From Polytrichum commune (Eukaryota; Streptophyta; Polytrichopsida; Polytrichales; Polytrichaceae), in NCBI GenBank assembly GCA_950295325.1, contig OX485804.1:51634429-51698428 (forward strand): a stretch of 64,000 nt of DNA, given 5' to 3'. Numbering within the stretch: the first letter of the stretch is position 1; the number at the start of each line of letters is the position of its first letter. The position numbers were made by a program, and so were the translations under genes. The notes below the pieces were generated by a model. The model was given only the letters and a program-made list of their open reading frames with translations. It was not told where the DNA came from and ran no database searches. Below are positions 13,101-25,149 of this stretch, one piece after another.

Positions 13101-16100
13101 AGTAAAGATTTGTTGGTCAACCTGGTGTACTGTGTCCTTCATAAAGTCTGCAAGAAGAGCAACAAAAACGACTTCTGCTTCCTCTGACCAGCTGCAACAA
13201 TCCACAGCAATTAAGCAAAAGTAAAAATGTAAGCAAAGCTAGACACCTGAACCCTAAACCTAAACCCTAAAGCCCTCGTGCAAAAGGAACATAAGAGAAC
13301 CGCTAAGCCTTTTACTTCAAATAGCAATGTGGACCATACTAGTTTTGATTTCCGACATTTTAAATGTAATGTGGACCACGATGATCCTAAAATCAACAGT
13401 AATTTTGCTTACACAAAATCAATGTGCACCATTGTGTACCACATGAGAAGTTTTGATGCTCAAAGTAGGTGTATTGTGGAGTCAATCATTGTCAATAATC
13501 TTATCTGCGTCATTTTGCACCGCCAGATATCTTGGTCTTTAGTGTGATGAAATCAGTCAATGTAGATTTTGTCTCACTTGTGATTTTGTTGATCATACAT
13601 GGACTAATATTAAGGCGTTGGATAATTGATGTGGTCACTATATCATTTTCATTACTGCACATAAAAGGTGTAGCTTTCCAAGGCCGAAATCATACATTTT
13701 CAATGAGAATTAGTAAAACTTTGAATTATTTGACGCAAGTGTGTTGTGAGTCTTGTCTGTGACCAGAATTCAGTGAGAACATCAAGGATCGCCGAGACAA
13801 CTACACTAAACATCTGAATTAGTGCGGTCCACACTATTCATCATTGACCCACATTGATTGTCTTGCAATCACTGGGTGGCAACTAGAAAGGGGGCGTCAT
13901 ATGATACTTGGTGATGCTACATGACAAGTCATGAAAACTACTCTAATTAACATGATACACTAATGTTAATGCCACAGTGTTTAGTATACAGTGCAAGAAT
14001 GCCTCCTTTTACTATCACTCTATTTCTCTGGTCTATATACCATTCTTTGCTATTATAGCCTGAACAAACTCAATTGAATATGCAAAAGAGATGAGCTTTC
14101 AAACCTGACATTTGCAGGAATGATACCCAGCTTTTGGCGAATGGGCCCATTCATGACTTGTGTCAAATTTGGAGCTTGTGTAACCCGAAGATGTCGTTTA
14201 GCCATCCTAGACAATAACCCATGTGCACTCACAGATGAAGAAGAGCTGCTATCATGCTTCAGAAAATTGTAAAAGTCCTGTTTGCAATAACTAATCAAAT
14301 CAGAACCGTACCCTTAGGTCAGTTTCAACACTTCTGTGTTGATATAATTGAAGTTTGAAAGCCAGACTGTACAAAATGACATTTTTACTTTATGAGAAAT
14401 TGTAAAACTGACTGATTCCAGGGCTTCAAAGTTCCCAAAGAGCTTGAAAGAACAGAACTAAAACTTTCTTTTTGTTTGGGTGTTTGTCCACATATTCATC
14501 AAAATTAGGACTCGCATGCTTCATATTCTGCTTACTTGTTCCTGAAATTGCCTCAAATGTAGGTTCCCTGAAACTCAGACATAGGTTACTGCTGAATCTT
14601 CATTGTAATATTTCCTACAACAGTACATATCTACAGCAACGTCGGTATTATGGACCACCTTTCTGTGCCAACTAAGGTAGATGGGCCTTAATTGGTGACT
14701 TTTTCGACTAGCCCACTTCTCCTAAAATATGAAACATGCAACTAGTACAAGATGGTTAGCAACTCCAAATCAAGGCCATAGACCACTTTCCCCATGATTT
14801 TCAGAGCTCATATAAATATCTTAGTTATTATCAAAGTAAAGATAGGTCCTCCCAATTATGTCGACTATTAAGCTGAGAACGCTCATCATATTTGAGTACA
14901 TAGTCAAATGTCTTTCAAACACATGTCTTTTTTGGTATCTGTTCTTGGACACACACCTAACCACATTCCACTCAAATGTAGGCTGTCCAAATAAGATAAG
15001 TAACTGAATTAGGTACATCTACCTTACAGCATTGTTTTAGAAAAACCTACAGCAGTTAAGCAAATGTGGCATGATTCACTTGATTTTTTGTTTATATACA
15101 GGAGGAGAAATGATTTGCACATACCACGTTGTCGGTGAGTCTTAGTACAGCCTCCTCCATGCTACCCCATATATATGTCGCATTTGTGTAGTTCCCTTTT
15201 TGCATTTCATAGAGGGCTGAATCTGCAAAGCTGGTTGGTCACGTTCCAATAATGTGAATCATATGGATTCCATGTACTTGATTGTTGTACGGTATCTAGA
15301 GTTAGAATTCCAACAAGATGAATGCTTAACCTCATCACTCAATAAATGCAACACACATGTGTCATACCTTTGTAGAGTATTGACTCCTGCTTCATCAATT
15401 AGTGATGATGCCTTCAATAATGGTGGCCATGCATACTGCACCACATTGAAAACATGAATGCATCAACCCCAAAGCAAAGAAAGAAAGAAAGACTACTCCG
15501 ATGTTTCCACTGGCATGAATTATGTTGTTGCTTCATTTTCAAGTTGCTCTAAGTCTAAATGTATTCCTGATACGGGCATACTCTTAAATAGAGGGTCCCC
15601 CTACGACTACTGCCTCCTTTCAAAGGTGAAAACCTTGAACGCGCGTGGACAAGCTGAACGGTGTGTATCTCCCCCAAGGGCAAGCCCCTAGGTTCCCAGA
15701 TGGTTGGTTGAAAATGTCTGGTTCACTTGGATACCCCCACTATGATTGGTGGGCCGTAGGTGGTAGGGTGCACTAGAAATCAAGTGCTAGGAAAGGTCAC
15801 CCATCCAAGTATTATCTTGGCCTTAGGCAGCTTAACCTCAGAGTTCCCATGGAATCCAGGTCAAGACCTTTGGTTTGAGCCACCGTCATCAATCCCATTG
15901 CAGAGGACGAGGACATGAAATTGAAAATCCTGGGAGAAGTTCCGAACAAGTTATACACAGACCACACATCATTTTGGATTATCTCGAACTAACAAAGTAT
16001 GAAAGAGAGGTTTTGTCTGATCTGAATGCCTACCAGGAAGTCAATTGGTGAAATCCATGTGTCTCCAAGTGCAATGCCTGCAGACCATTGAGGTGCACCT

Positions 16101-18918
16101 CTTTACATTTTAGCAGTAGTTGTGATAGAAATTCAAAGAAGGGAGCTATCTTGCACTTCATTTTTATATTCATAAAATGGACCAGGCTAAAGAAGAATAT
16201 GGGTCCAACGATTATATTGTTCTTGAATAAAAATCAATGGCAACCAGAGTGGAGTGATCTTAGAAAGAAACAAAGTGTGTATCACAGAGATGAAACAAGT
16301 TTACCTTTGAAATTGAAATTCAAGGAACCTGCCACCTTTTTTTCTTGGAGTGCAACACCAAGCTCAGTAGCAAACTTGCCTCCATATGATTCGGCAACAA
16401 CAAAAAAGGGGGTATTTTGAAGTGACAAGTGCTGTCCAAAAAACTTCTCCAAGAATGTCACCAAGTCGACTGTTGCCTGTTTATTGTTCTCTGTGAGAAG
16501 TGTGGAGTCGTCCACATAACTGAAACCTGGTCACCCAACATAAAATGTCCATGTCACCTCTCATTACGCAAGTACACCTAAAATTTGGTATAATTGGCCG
16601 TCTTATTTGCGAGATAGATTTTTAAGGGCCTTTGATGACCTTTGTGTTGGTGCCAAGCAAAAACTGGCACATGTGTTCAACACACTACTAGTAGCAGGAA
16701 AAGAAAGAGAAGAGCAGATAAAACTAAGGTGCAAAAAAACAATGTGACCTAATCAGTGATTAAGTCTACTGAAAGTTTGCTTCTCACCTGTACCTACAGG
16801 GTTATCCTGTGTTGTCAAGTTCACAGAGGGAAATGCCACATCACCACAACTTTAGAAACTCAGCAAAGTACTAAATACATCCACACTGTAAGTTTCCAAA
16901 TGAAATGCTCTGGAGTTCAAAACGATTTGCTCTTCTCTTTGTACAACCTTACACAAATCCTATAAAAATAGCACCAAACAAAACCAGTTTCGGACAGGCA
17001 AGGAAGAGCAAGGAAGAAAAAACTAGAGATTTTTTTGAGACAGAGAGTAGATGGAGTTAATACCACAAAGAGTAAATGGGCCACACTTAGCCATGTGCTA
17101 CTCCGTGGCTTCAAATCAACTGTTAGGGGACCAATTTCGTCAAAGTTCCCAAACCCAACACCAGATGCTCCCTGCACAACATTCCACCAAACTCCACATT
17201 AGAGAAGAAATTGCTATATCTTTGAAGTGCCAGCTCAAGTTCTAGCTGATGATTCATTTCAACTCGTAGTTCAGCCTTTTGAGTCATGCAGTTATAAACT
17301 AAGGTAGACGTGCCTAAATTGAACATAAAAATAATTTGGACACCTATATTTGAGTGGTATGTGGTTAGGTGTGGATCTAAGAACTAGCACCAAAAGACAT
17401 GTTTTAAAGAGATTGGACTACGCGCTCAAAATATGTTAACCATTCTAAGCTCAACATGATTGAGAGGACCTACATGACCACTTAAAGATCGCGAGAATCC
17501 TCACTCTGATAGTGAACAAAACATTCATATGAGCTTCGAATATTATGAGGCAAATGTCTACAAGCACAATTTGGATTTGCTAAACATCTTGCACTAATTG
17601 TATGTTTCATATCCTACAAGAACCAGGTGCAGAGAGAAAAGTATCCATCTAAAGGCACGTCTACCTTATAGAAACAAAAGATCAAAATTACAATCCTATA
17701 TTGGATCCCAAATGCTCCAAGCGCACTTCACAAAATGCAAGTGCCCACCGTTCAATGTTGATACACAGCCTTCAGGATTTAACATCTTTCCAGTTGCAGC
17801 TCAACATCTAGCTAATGATCATTCAACATAAATTAACTTGTAATTCAGCCTTTTAGGTCTGTAATTATAAAGTATAATAGAAAGGGAAAAAAATCAAGCT
17901 TGCAATTCTGTTTTGGATCTTAAATGCTCCAAGGACAGTTCTCAAACTGCAAGAATCTAATTTATCATAGTGAGGCTAAGGGTTGAGAAAGAAAAAAAGT
18001 TTGAATCTTACAGGGCCGCCCTGGAGCCATAAGACGAGGGGCAAGTTGTTGTTGCTGATGACTTCGCTGTAGTACAACCACCAAAACATGTGTGCACCTG
18101 ATTGATCAATCAAACAACCCAAAACAACCCAATGCATCAACAAATTACCAATCTGCCCACCAAAAAAAGAGAATAAATTCACATCGGATCCCAATTTCCA
18201 ACATCCATCCTTCTACCCGATCAATCACTGCATTTTCGCAAACTACCCAATTCTTGGAATTCTTGGAAATCCCAAAGGAGGTAAACCCAACCCCATCACA
18301 CAATGCCAGCAAACCCAACAAAATTTCTTCAACGCATTCTTCGATCCCGGAATGTTTCAAAAACCTACAACACGAAGACTCCCCAAATTCGCCCAAGGCT
18401 TCAAAAATTCCAGGGCCGCTCAGTAGTACCGATTCCCAATGTTTATTATTCACCAAACTGTGCAATATGAGTTTGACATCACATACGTCTGGTCAGTATT
18501 CTGAAATAGTAAGCAAAATGTGAAGCCTATGAGTCATGATTTCGAACATCCGGAATTTGTAGACAAACATCCGGACGAACGAAGGAAGCTACATTGCTCA
18601 TTCAATGTCGAATTCTCTCTTGCATCCAGCAAATCAGAAACCCCAGAAATAAATTCCTACAACATTAAAAACTCTCCAAATTCATCCAAAGCTTCAAACA
18701 TTAAGGCCCTCTTAGTAGTACCGATTTCTGGGAGGGAAAAGAGAAAAAGAAGAATGGGGAGGGAGATTGAACACACCAGGTCGCACATCCGTGTAGCCCC
18801 ATTCCTCAGTGCCATCGGATGTGCCATTGGAGATGTCAGCTTGTGAGGGAAGAGGGTTGTGCAGAAGTAATAACATTAAGCTTAGAGCCAGAACGCATGG
18901 GAGTGTTTGGGAGGCCAT
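10124..18918 (-). CDS. SCPL51: Serine carboxypeptidase-like protein (SCPL51/RISC clade), 14 exons
   Basis: Exons, 5' to 3' on the minus strand: 18777-18918, 18012-18097, 17064-17171, 16788-16806, 16305-16526, 16034-16077, 15368-15435, 15125-15230, 14105-14277, 13122-13191, 12634-12684, 11756-11808, 11275-11407, 10124-10216. Every intron is GT-AG and all phases agree, giving 1,368 nt (455 residues plus TGA), close to the ~460 residues usual for this clade. The start is the first ATG before a leucine-rich signal peptide (residues 1-27). A WGYTDVRPG segment, LWLQGGPGASGVG (oxyanion region) and AESYGG follow. The catalytic triad reads Ser165, Asp365 (GQLDLIC) and His424 (AGHMVPSDNP). By family it is a vacuolar or secreted alpha/beta-hydrolase that removes C-terminal residues, or an acyltransferase relative; substrate unknown. 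Three introns carry MITEs and one a 5S-like insertion. Nothing suggests inactivation. The donor after exon 10 (CAG|gttgac) is weak. Confidence 0.95.
10831..11208 (+). mobile_element. MITE of the TAAGGTAGA family, copy A
   Basis: It starts TAAGGTAGACATGCC and ends ATCTACCTTA, giving short terminal inverted repeats with a TA at each edge, which would fit a TA target duplication. An internal block 'acacctatatttgagtggt' is shared with the copies at 14673, 17300 and 22075. It has no coding capacity, is 378 bp long, and lies in intron 13 of the carboxypeptidase gene. Confidence 0.8.
13249..13270 (-). repeat. Short CCCTAAA telomere-type run
   Basis: Degenerate copies of CCCTAAA on the plus strand inside intron 9 of the carboxypeptidase gene. 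Likely incidental. Confidence 0.5.
14673..15026 (-). mobile_element. MITE of the TAAGGTAGA family, copy B (inverted)
   Basis: Its reverse complement begins TAAGGTAGATGTACC and follows copy A closely ('ttatcttatttggacagcc', then 'tgagtggaatgtggttaggt'). Its other end is TCTACCTTA-like (plus strand taaggtagatgggcc at 14673). It is 354 bp long and inserted in intron 8 of the carboxypeptidase gene, in the opposite orientation to copies A and C. Confidence 0.8.
15766..15884 (-). ncRNA. 5S rRNA-like sequence (pseudogene or 5S-derived retroelement head)
   Basis: The minus strand matches the plant 5S rRNA layout over 119 bp, the length of a real 5S gene. It starts GGTGGCTC, carries GGATTCCATGGGAACTC in place of the 5S GGATCCCATCAGAACTC, then GAGGTTAAGC (A-box position), then CTTGGATGGGTGACC (C-box), and ends AGTGCACCC. 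The internal Pol III promoter blocks are the best-kept parts while the rest has drifted, so it is not a functional rRNA gene. It lies in intron 6 of the carboxypeptidase gene. A SINE3-like element or a Cassandra-type LTR carrying 5S sequence are the likely sources; flanking boundaries are not clear. Confidence 0.75.
16788..16806 (-). other. 19-nt microexon (exon 4 of the carboxypeptidase gene)
   Basis: The minus strand reads ttgacaacacag|, then 19 nt encoding Asp-Asn-Pro-Val-Gly-Thr plus one base, then |gtgagaag. It joins LLFV of exon 3 to GFSYVDDS of exon 5 in phase, restoring the family motif DxPVGxGFS. Leaving it out breaks both frame and motif. Confidence 0.92.
17300..17668 (+). mobile_element. 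MITE of the TAAGGTAGA family, copy C
   Basis: Begins TAAGGTAGACGTGCC and ends GGCACGTCTACCTTA, a clean 15-bp terminal inverted repeat. The interior matches copy A ('acacctatatttgagtggt', then 'caaaagacatgttttaaagag'). It is 369 bp long and sits in intron 2 of the carboxypeptidase gene. Confidence 0.85.
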
Positions 18919-20848
18919 CGCTGCGATTACTTTGCGATTGGACTGCCAAGTCCCAGATTCAAGTTCTGAAATCGTGATGTAGATATCCTTGTTGTTGTTA
19001 CATGCAAGTTATGATTCAGACAAATGGGCCTTCCTTCCACCACTTCTTTTTCGCCCTCAAAGTTGATTTTTCTGTCCTTGCACATTACCATGGCTTTTCG
19101 GATTGATAGGTTCTCTCTTCCCAAGATAAGTAATCACTACCTAAAGAATACGGCACACATTTCTCTTGCTTAAGTCAGTCAAGCAGCCTTTCCTTTCCTC
19201 AAACCTTGCCGACCAAGCCGACCAAGGATTCGACACCTGACACAAATTGCCAACCATGTGGAAGGCATCATGAGGTCCATTTCCTTGAGAAACCTATAAG
19301 AACCCAACATCATCAAGAAACGACATTCGATGATCTCAAAAAGGATTTTCTCGATAAAGAGTGGATTTCATATTGCACATGTTTTTCTTCCTTAGTCAGC
19401 CATGTAGACTTCCTTTCCCGACTTTCTTAACACCTTGCCAACGAAGTATGTGATACCTAGACATAAATTGATAACCATGTGGAAGGCATCATGAGATTAT
19501 TCTCATTGGAAAACTTTTAACAACCCAGCATCACCAAAAATCATATTCAATGATCCCAAGAAGGCCTTTCTTGCTAAAGAGTGGAGTTCTTTCCATCTCT
19601 CGGGGAAGAAACTAGATTACATCCACCTTAAGGAATTTCTCAAATATGAATGTGAATCATACGTAAAGCAACCATTGAAGCCACAACAAAATCAAGATCA
19701 TTGTTGCTTACCACAAATCAAATCATAAACTTGCCATTGAAACTAGACATACGGTCAACTATCCTTATGTAATGTGTATCTCAAGAAAAGTTTATAATAA
19801 TTATAATAATTATAAGAGGCATGCCATCTATGAGCTACTTATCCTTTGGTTTAACTAGGAGTTAAAGCTCCCCTCAACTAGTCCTTGCCCATAAGTCATC
19901 TAGCTCTCCCTCCATGCCTTTAGGGCTTGAACCATCATTGATCACAAATAATCGTGCAAAAGCATGGTTCAACACCATAGTCCTGACTACACTAAATAGG
20001 ATATTTAGCGTTTGATACACTAAATACAAACACATACATTAAATATCAATAACCCTTTGAATGTAAGTAACATTAAATGTAAAGTCAAACACTAAATATC
20101 AACTATGGTAATATGTGGAAGTTACATATTTGAATTTAGTGTTAGTAAGGAAATGAGAAAAAGGATATAATAAGAGAGGTGGCAGTAGGGAAGGTAGCAG
20201 CACATTTATGTCTAACACTAAAAGTCAAGGAATTGAAAATTAGTGTTGAGCATAGTAGAGTTGTAACAACACTAAATATAATCAAACACTAAATAGTTGA
20301 TAGCTCCTCTTTACCCTTGGAACTATTAGTACCCTAAACCCTAAACTCAAATTGTTATAATCAAAGCAACGTTCCGGTAATGTTGATTTACCTTCAAATC
20401 CTACCTTTTTCCCCAAGCAAAATATTTCCAAATCTAGTTGGTGGAGATCGACGACAAGCCTCCATATTCTAAATGCTAGTCTTCTAAATATACAACGGCA
20501 ATGTGTGATGGCTAGTATATAATTGAAATCAAAAGAAACAAGGATCCATGGATTAGAGGAATTATCAAAACTCCTCACTCTATATCCATCAAGGGCCTCT
20601 ATGTGGAGGGCTTCATAAATGTAAATGTTCGTACATATAAGACCCAAGGCCAACACTAAACCTGATAAGACACAACAAACACTATGTACCAATGTCATGC
20701 ATTTGGGGCTTCAAATGTATGAAGTGACACATAATGTTGGTTTCAAGTTATATGTTGATTTCGGATATATGTACCTTTTGTTCTCTATCCATTCAAATAT
20801 CTATCCAGGGTGGCATTGTAAATACATGCTCATATGTGTGAAGGTCCA
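18919..20848. other. Upstream flank of the carboxypeptidase gene; no gene seen
   Basis: The promoter and 5' leader of the carboxypeptidase gene must lie just above 18918, but no unambiguous TATA element can be singled out. The 138-codon minus-strand frame at 20282-20698 has no recognisable domain and overlaps repeat sequence. From about 19985 to 20300 the DNA is crowded with ACTAAAT words, beginning CTACACTAAATA as does the MITE at 36253, so this may be a related but decayed element. Confidence 0.4.
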
Positions 20849-20857
20849 CTTAGTTAT

Positions 20858-22051
20858 GGCAGACATTAAACACCCCCGTACGAACTTTCGGGGGTGTCAG
20901 ATCTGCGGGGCAGCCCTCCCGGGAAAATTTTGAACTTGACCAAAAATTGTTGCCCGCCCCGCCCAACTTCAAAAAAAAATTGCCCTTGCATTCTTGAAGG
21001 CCCCTTGACTGCAAATCCCATATTGAGTGCACTTTACCTTCAAGGTCCAAAATCCAATATATATGTTCATTTTTATTGAGTAAATAAGCAATTGACTGGG
21101 ATTTCATTATCAAAGTGAAATTGTCAATAAAGCATGTAATTTACTTGGAAGTCAAAAATATTACAACACACCCTCACTAGCATTGAGATTATAAATTTTG
21201 TAACTTACAATTTGAAATTGTACTTGTCATTCTAAATTGACACTTAAATTAGTGTGATGATTTAGTATAAATATTTTAGGTGATGTTGTCTACTTTTACA
21301 TGTATTCATACGCATTCTAATTAAGTATGATTGAATGTAATTAAGTCTAACTAATCCTAATTAATTCCAAATAAATCAGAAAGTATGCTTACCAAGTTAA
21401 GTAAACCTAATTAATTATAAAACGTACTTATTGTAGTTAATTAGTTTCTGGAATCTATTCCAGTGAATTAACTCTAATAATCAATTCCAGTGAATTATTT
21501 CTAATATTTGATTTCTGGAATTAATTCCAGTGAATTAATTATAAAAATTAATTAATTTCAGTTTCAATTAATTAATGAATGCCTATGAATACATGTGAAA
21601 GTAGACGACATTACCTAAAATATTATAAATTATACATACTAAATCATCATACTAACTTAAGTGTCATTTTGAAATGACAATTACAATTTCAAATTGTAAG
21701 TCACAAAAATTATAACTTGAGTGTTAGTGAGGGTTTTGGAACATTTTTGACTTCCAAGTCAATTACACGCTTTATTGACAATTTCACTTTGATAATGAAC
21801 CCCTAGTCAATTGCTTATTTACTCAATGAAAGTGAACATATATATTGGAATTTGGACCTTGAAGGCAAAGTACACTCAACATGGGATTTGTAGTCAAGCG
21901 GCCTTCAAGAATGCAAGGGCAGTGTTTTTTTCTTCAAAGTTGGGCGGGGCAGGCAACGGTTTTCGGTCTAGTTCAAAATTTTCCCAGGAGGGCTACCCCC
22001 GCCCAGATCTGACACCCCCGAAAGTTCGTACATGGGTGTTTAATGTATGCC
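20858..22051. mobile_element. Foldback (long-TIR) element, probably Mutator-like, non-autonomous
   Basis: The two halves are inverted copies of each other. The left begins GGCAGACATTAAACACCC and the reverse complement of the right begins GGCATACATTAAACACCC. Similarity continues for about 0.5 kb (for example 'ttgacttccaagtcaatta' against its inverse near 21140). The central ~250 bp are AT-rich with repeated 'ttccagtgaatta'. Flanking it are cttagttat (20849-20857) and ctaagttat (22052-22060), a 9-bp duplication with one mismatch. A 9-bp duplication with long inverted ends is typical of Mutator-like elements. No transposase frame is present, so it would depend on a partner. Confidence 0.88.
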
Positions 22052-22074
22052 CTAAGTTATTATAGCTTCCAAAT

Positions 22075-22345
22075 TAAGGTAGACAACCTTTATTCAAATT
22101 TTTTTTATTAGGACACCTAGCAGTTTTGAATGGTAGGTGGTTTGGTATGGCTCCAAGAAAAGAGTCTAAAAAATATGTGCTTAAAAGAGATTGGACTGCG
22201 TGTTAAAAATTTGGTGACCATTCTAGTCGACAAAATTGGAGGAACTTATACGGATGAGAAACTTCACGTTGATGATAAATAGGATATTCATAGGAGCTCA
22301 AAAATCATGACGACAGTGGCTATGGTCTCGATTTGGACTTGCTAA
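22075..22345 (+). mobile_element. Truncated MITE of the TAAGGTAGA family, copy D
   Basis: Begins TAAGGTAGACAACC and keeps the interior landmarks ('ggacacctag', 'tgaatggtaggtggtttggt', 'gtgcttaaaagagattgg'), but the 3' third is missing. The match stops near 'ggacttgctaaggtagag'. It lies only 15 bp beyond the target duplication of the foldback element. Confidence 0.65.
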
Positions 22346-24162
22346 GGTAGAGTTACCGAAAACGGTGAAAATAAACCGTTTCGGCTAGAAAGAGTGGTTT
22401 GAAATTTATGCAATATCATTGAAAGATGGAGTAGAGGAGATGTTGAGGAATGGGAGTTGTGTCGTAATTTTATTCCATAAAAATAAATAGTTGCATTTCT
22501 TCAAAGAGGCAAGTAAGTAAAACCCCTTACTTGTATAATAGAGTCTCCCTAATTTGAGCATCAAAATATCCTACTCTACATACGAATGGTCACAAACTAG
22601 TTAACTCAATTGCACCATGTGATACATAATTTTGGTTAGGATGTATGACTTTTTGAATTCTGATGAAATATGTGCTCCAAATGGAAGTTAGAATGCCGAA
22701 TGAATAGAAAAATAATAAATTGGTGACTAATTAGTAGAAGTGAGTAAGAAGTGAATTCTTTTCACTCACCTCAACCAATTATAAGGACGGGAGAGTCGAA
22801 TGGGCAGGGCCATATACATGTGATCAAAAGGAGGAGACTCAAAGGATCAAGATATGGGCAAACCTATTGGCGAAAGAGGTTGGTCTGGTTGATAAGGACC
22901 ATAGGCAAGGGAGGGGTGTGTCCTTTTCCTCTCATTTTTTTTATATCTCGGGAAGAGAGTAGATTCTTGGCCTTCTTCAAGTGATGCTTTGGGTGTATAA
23001 AGAGAGACCATTTTTTCTGGGTGTGAAGCCCTTGTTTTGTAAACAAGATCCTATTATGATATAAAAGTGTGACGCGCATTTCAACCTCTCACAGTGAGAG
23101 TCTTATGTTTTTGAAGTGCAAGGTTCTTAGTGAGGACCGCCCCTTCAATATTGTTCGGAGGATATTTTGTGGGTGATATTTAATGGCTTAATCACAAAAG
23201 ATAATATGCCACATACCTTGCTCGTGAAGAGTAAGAGTCTCCTTATTTCTACTTGTGTCAATTTGTTATGGAATGGTGTGACACCCTATAATTCCTACCC
23301 ATTACTAGAGAAATAATTGAGGTTAAGCATACACTTTATTCCAGGCTGGTATGTATGAGGACCTAAAATAGGACATTTTGTTCGGTGCAGTCTTTTTCTC
23401 ATAATTTTACCTCAACATCTTGATGAATTTATCTAACATGTGAAAGGATTAAATATGTATTTGGTGCTCAATCGATGTCAAGTTGTCGGAACAACAACAT
23501 GTGCAACTTTGAGGGGAGGAGTGTAAACTGGACAACTTCAAAGTGCGATAAATTTTGGAATGAAGTAGAGTAGCACGGCTAATTACCTGTTTATTCTCGA
23601 CATGATGGGAGCAAACTGTGTCAGCTGAGATATCTTTCTATCAATACCCTAGGGATTCAGTAATTTTACCACCATGGGAGATGTAGGTGAAAGGTACTCT
23701 CTAAGAGAGGAACACAACTTCATCTCTTGTGTGAAGAATGTGGTGTGCACAGTGTAGTTGTAAGTTGAGATAACTCAATGAAATTGAGAATCGGGTGTCG
23801 GAGTAAAGCTCGTGATCAAATTTTATGAGGCCCATTGTCTAAGTAACTATCTCAAGAGGTGACCATAATCTTCAATGTTGGGGCCATAGTCTGCGGTGGC
23901 GGTGAAAGGTCAAGAAGATTGAGGAGCATCGTAAGAGGAGGTGAATCGCGGAGAAGAAGGCCTTGGCCAAACTTATCTTTTCATTCTCTCTAAATTAACA
24001 AGTCAATAATACTTTTAAAATTAGTTGTTAAATTTGCAAAAGTCTAGCTACAAACGATGGAACTAAGAGATCAAGTCTAAATCCCCAAGTCCATAGTCTA
24101 GTGACTGCGACCATAGTCTCAGTATCCAAATCCAAGTGTCAAGTCTCATAGAGTGGGCCATA
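22346..24162. other. Intergenic, nothing recognised
   Basis: No frame above ~77 codons and no motif I can name on either strand. The sequence is mixed AT-rich DNA. Confidence 0.5.
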
Positions 24163-24167
24163 GTCTT

Positions 24168-25144
24168 TGTCGCAACCCTTGCTAGCCCTCCTTGACCATC
24201 TTGCCAATTTTCGTTTCTAGCAAAGGTTACGAGCGCTAACCATTCGCATTCCGCCATGCTAATGGATAGCTCCTCTTACCCCGGACCAATAGTTCATAGG
24301 AGGGAACCAACCCTCCTACTTTGCTTTCGGGACTCACCCCTTAATCGGTAACCCATTTCCCCAATGTGGACTTCCATCCATGGAAGTCCAATCCTATGTT
24401 GATGATCATCGCGTTGCCGGAGCAACACTACAACAACCCGAACCATACTAGGCAACTATGGCCTCACAATAGGCCAAAGCCCATGGAGGCCTTGCCGTTC
24501 GGCCTCGGGTGGGTGAGGCCACACCACCTCACCCATATAAGCCTCTAGGACTTCACGCGGGGCCCCTACCCCACCGTCAACCAACCTCTTGTCTCCCTAC
24601 CAAGAGTTGGGGCCAAGTGGACATTTTCCTTTAGCTGCTGGGCCTAGAACCCCCCAGCAGCTTCAGACCATCATAACTTCCTTGTATGATGTCTGATCAT
24701 AACAACCAACCACTCCATCCTCATATACGCTTCACGTAGATGCCGATGGACTCCTCACTTGCTCCATTCGAGCAAGTCTTGAGGAAGTTATGCCTGTTTG
24801 AACCTTGGCAGTCCCGGGAATCCCTCCCAGGCACTGCTGTAACCAGGGCGCTGTCCCGGGACAGCGCCCCACTCAAATGGCCATAACTCCTAGCTCACAC
24901 CTCCGATTGAGGTGTTCTTGAGCATTCTAGAATCACCACGCCATGAGCTACGCATAGCTCATGGCCTTGCCCTTGTGCCTCCTAGTCTTCGTGGGTGGGA
25001 GGCGTTCCCAACGCCCGGGGCCCTCACCCACACTAGGATCACTTGGGCCCTCTCACCAACGGCGCCACAAGTCCCGGGTGTCACTCCGGGGTCCCCCTTG
25101 TGCCCATGGTGTTTCGGGCACTCCTCATGGAGAGGTGCGCGACA
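24168..25144 (+). mobile_element. Solo LTR, 977 bp, with 5-bp target duplication
   Basis: Starts TGTCGCAACCCTTGC and ends GGTGCGCGACA, so the ends form the 6-bp inverted repeat TGTCGC/GCGACA. It is flanked on both sides by GTCTT (24163-24167 and 25145-25149). A diverged second copy lies at 29317-30295 in the same orientation. There is no internal region next to it, so it is a solo LTR left by recombination. Compared with its surroundings it is GC-rich, with a run of proline-rich frames that I take as non-coding. The superfamily cannot be told from an LTR alone. Confidence 0.9.
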
Positions 25145-25149
25145 GTCTT

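Noticed and set aside
20282..20698. 138-codon minus-strand frame with a hydrophobic start
   Set aside because: No recognisable domain. It overlaps the ACTAAAT-rich repeat region and has no supporting splice or homologous context.
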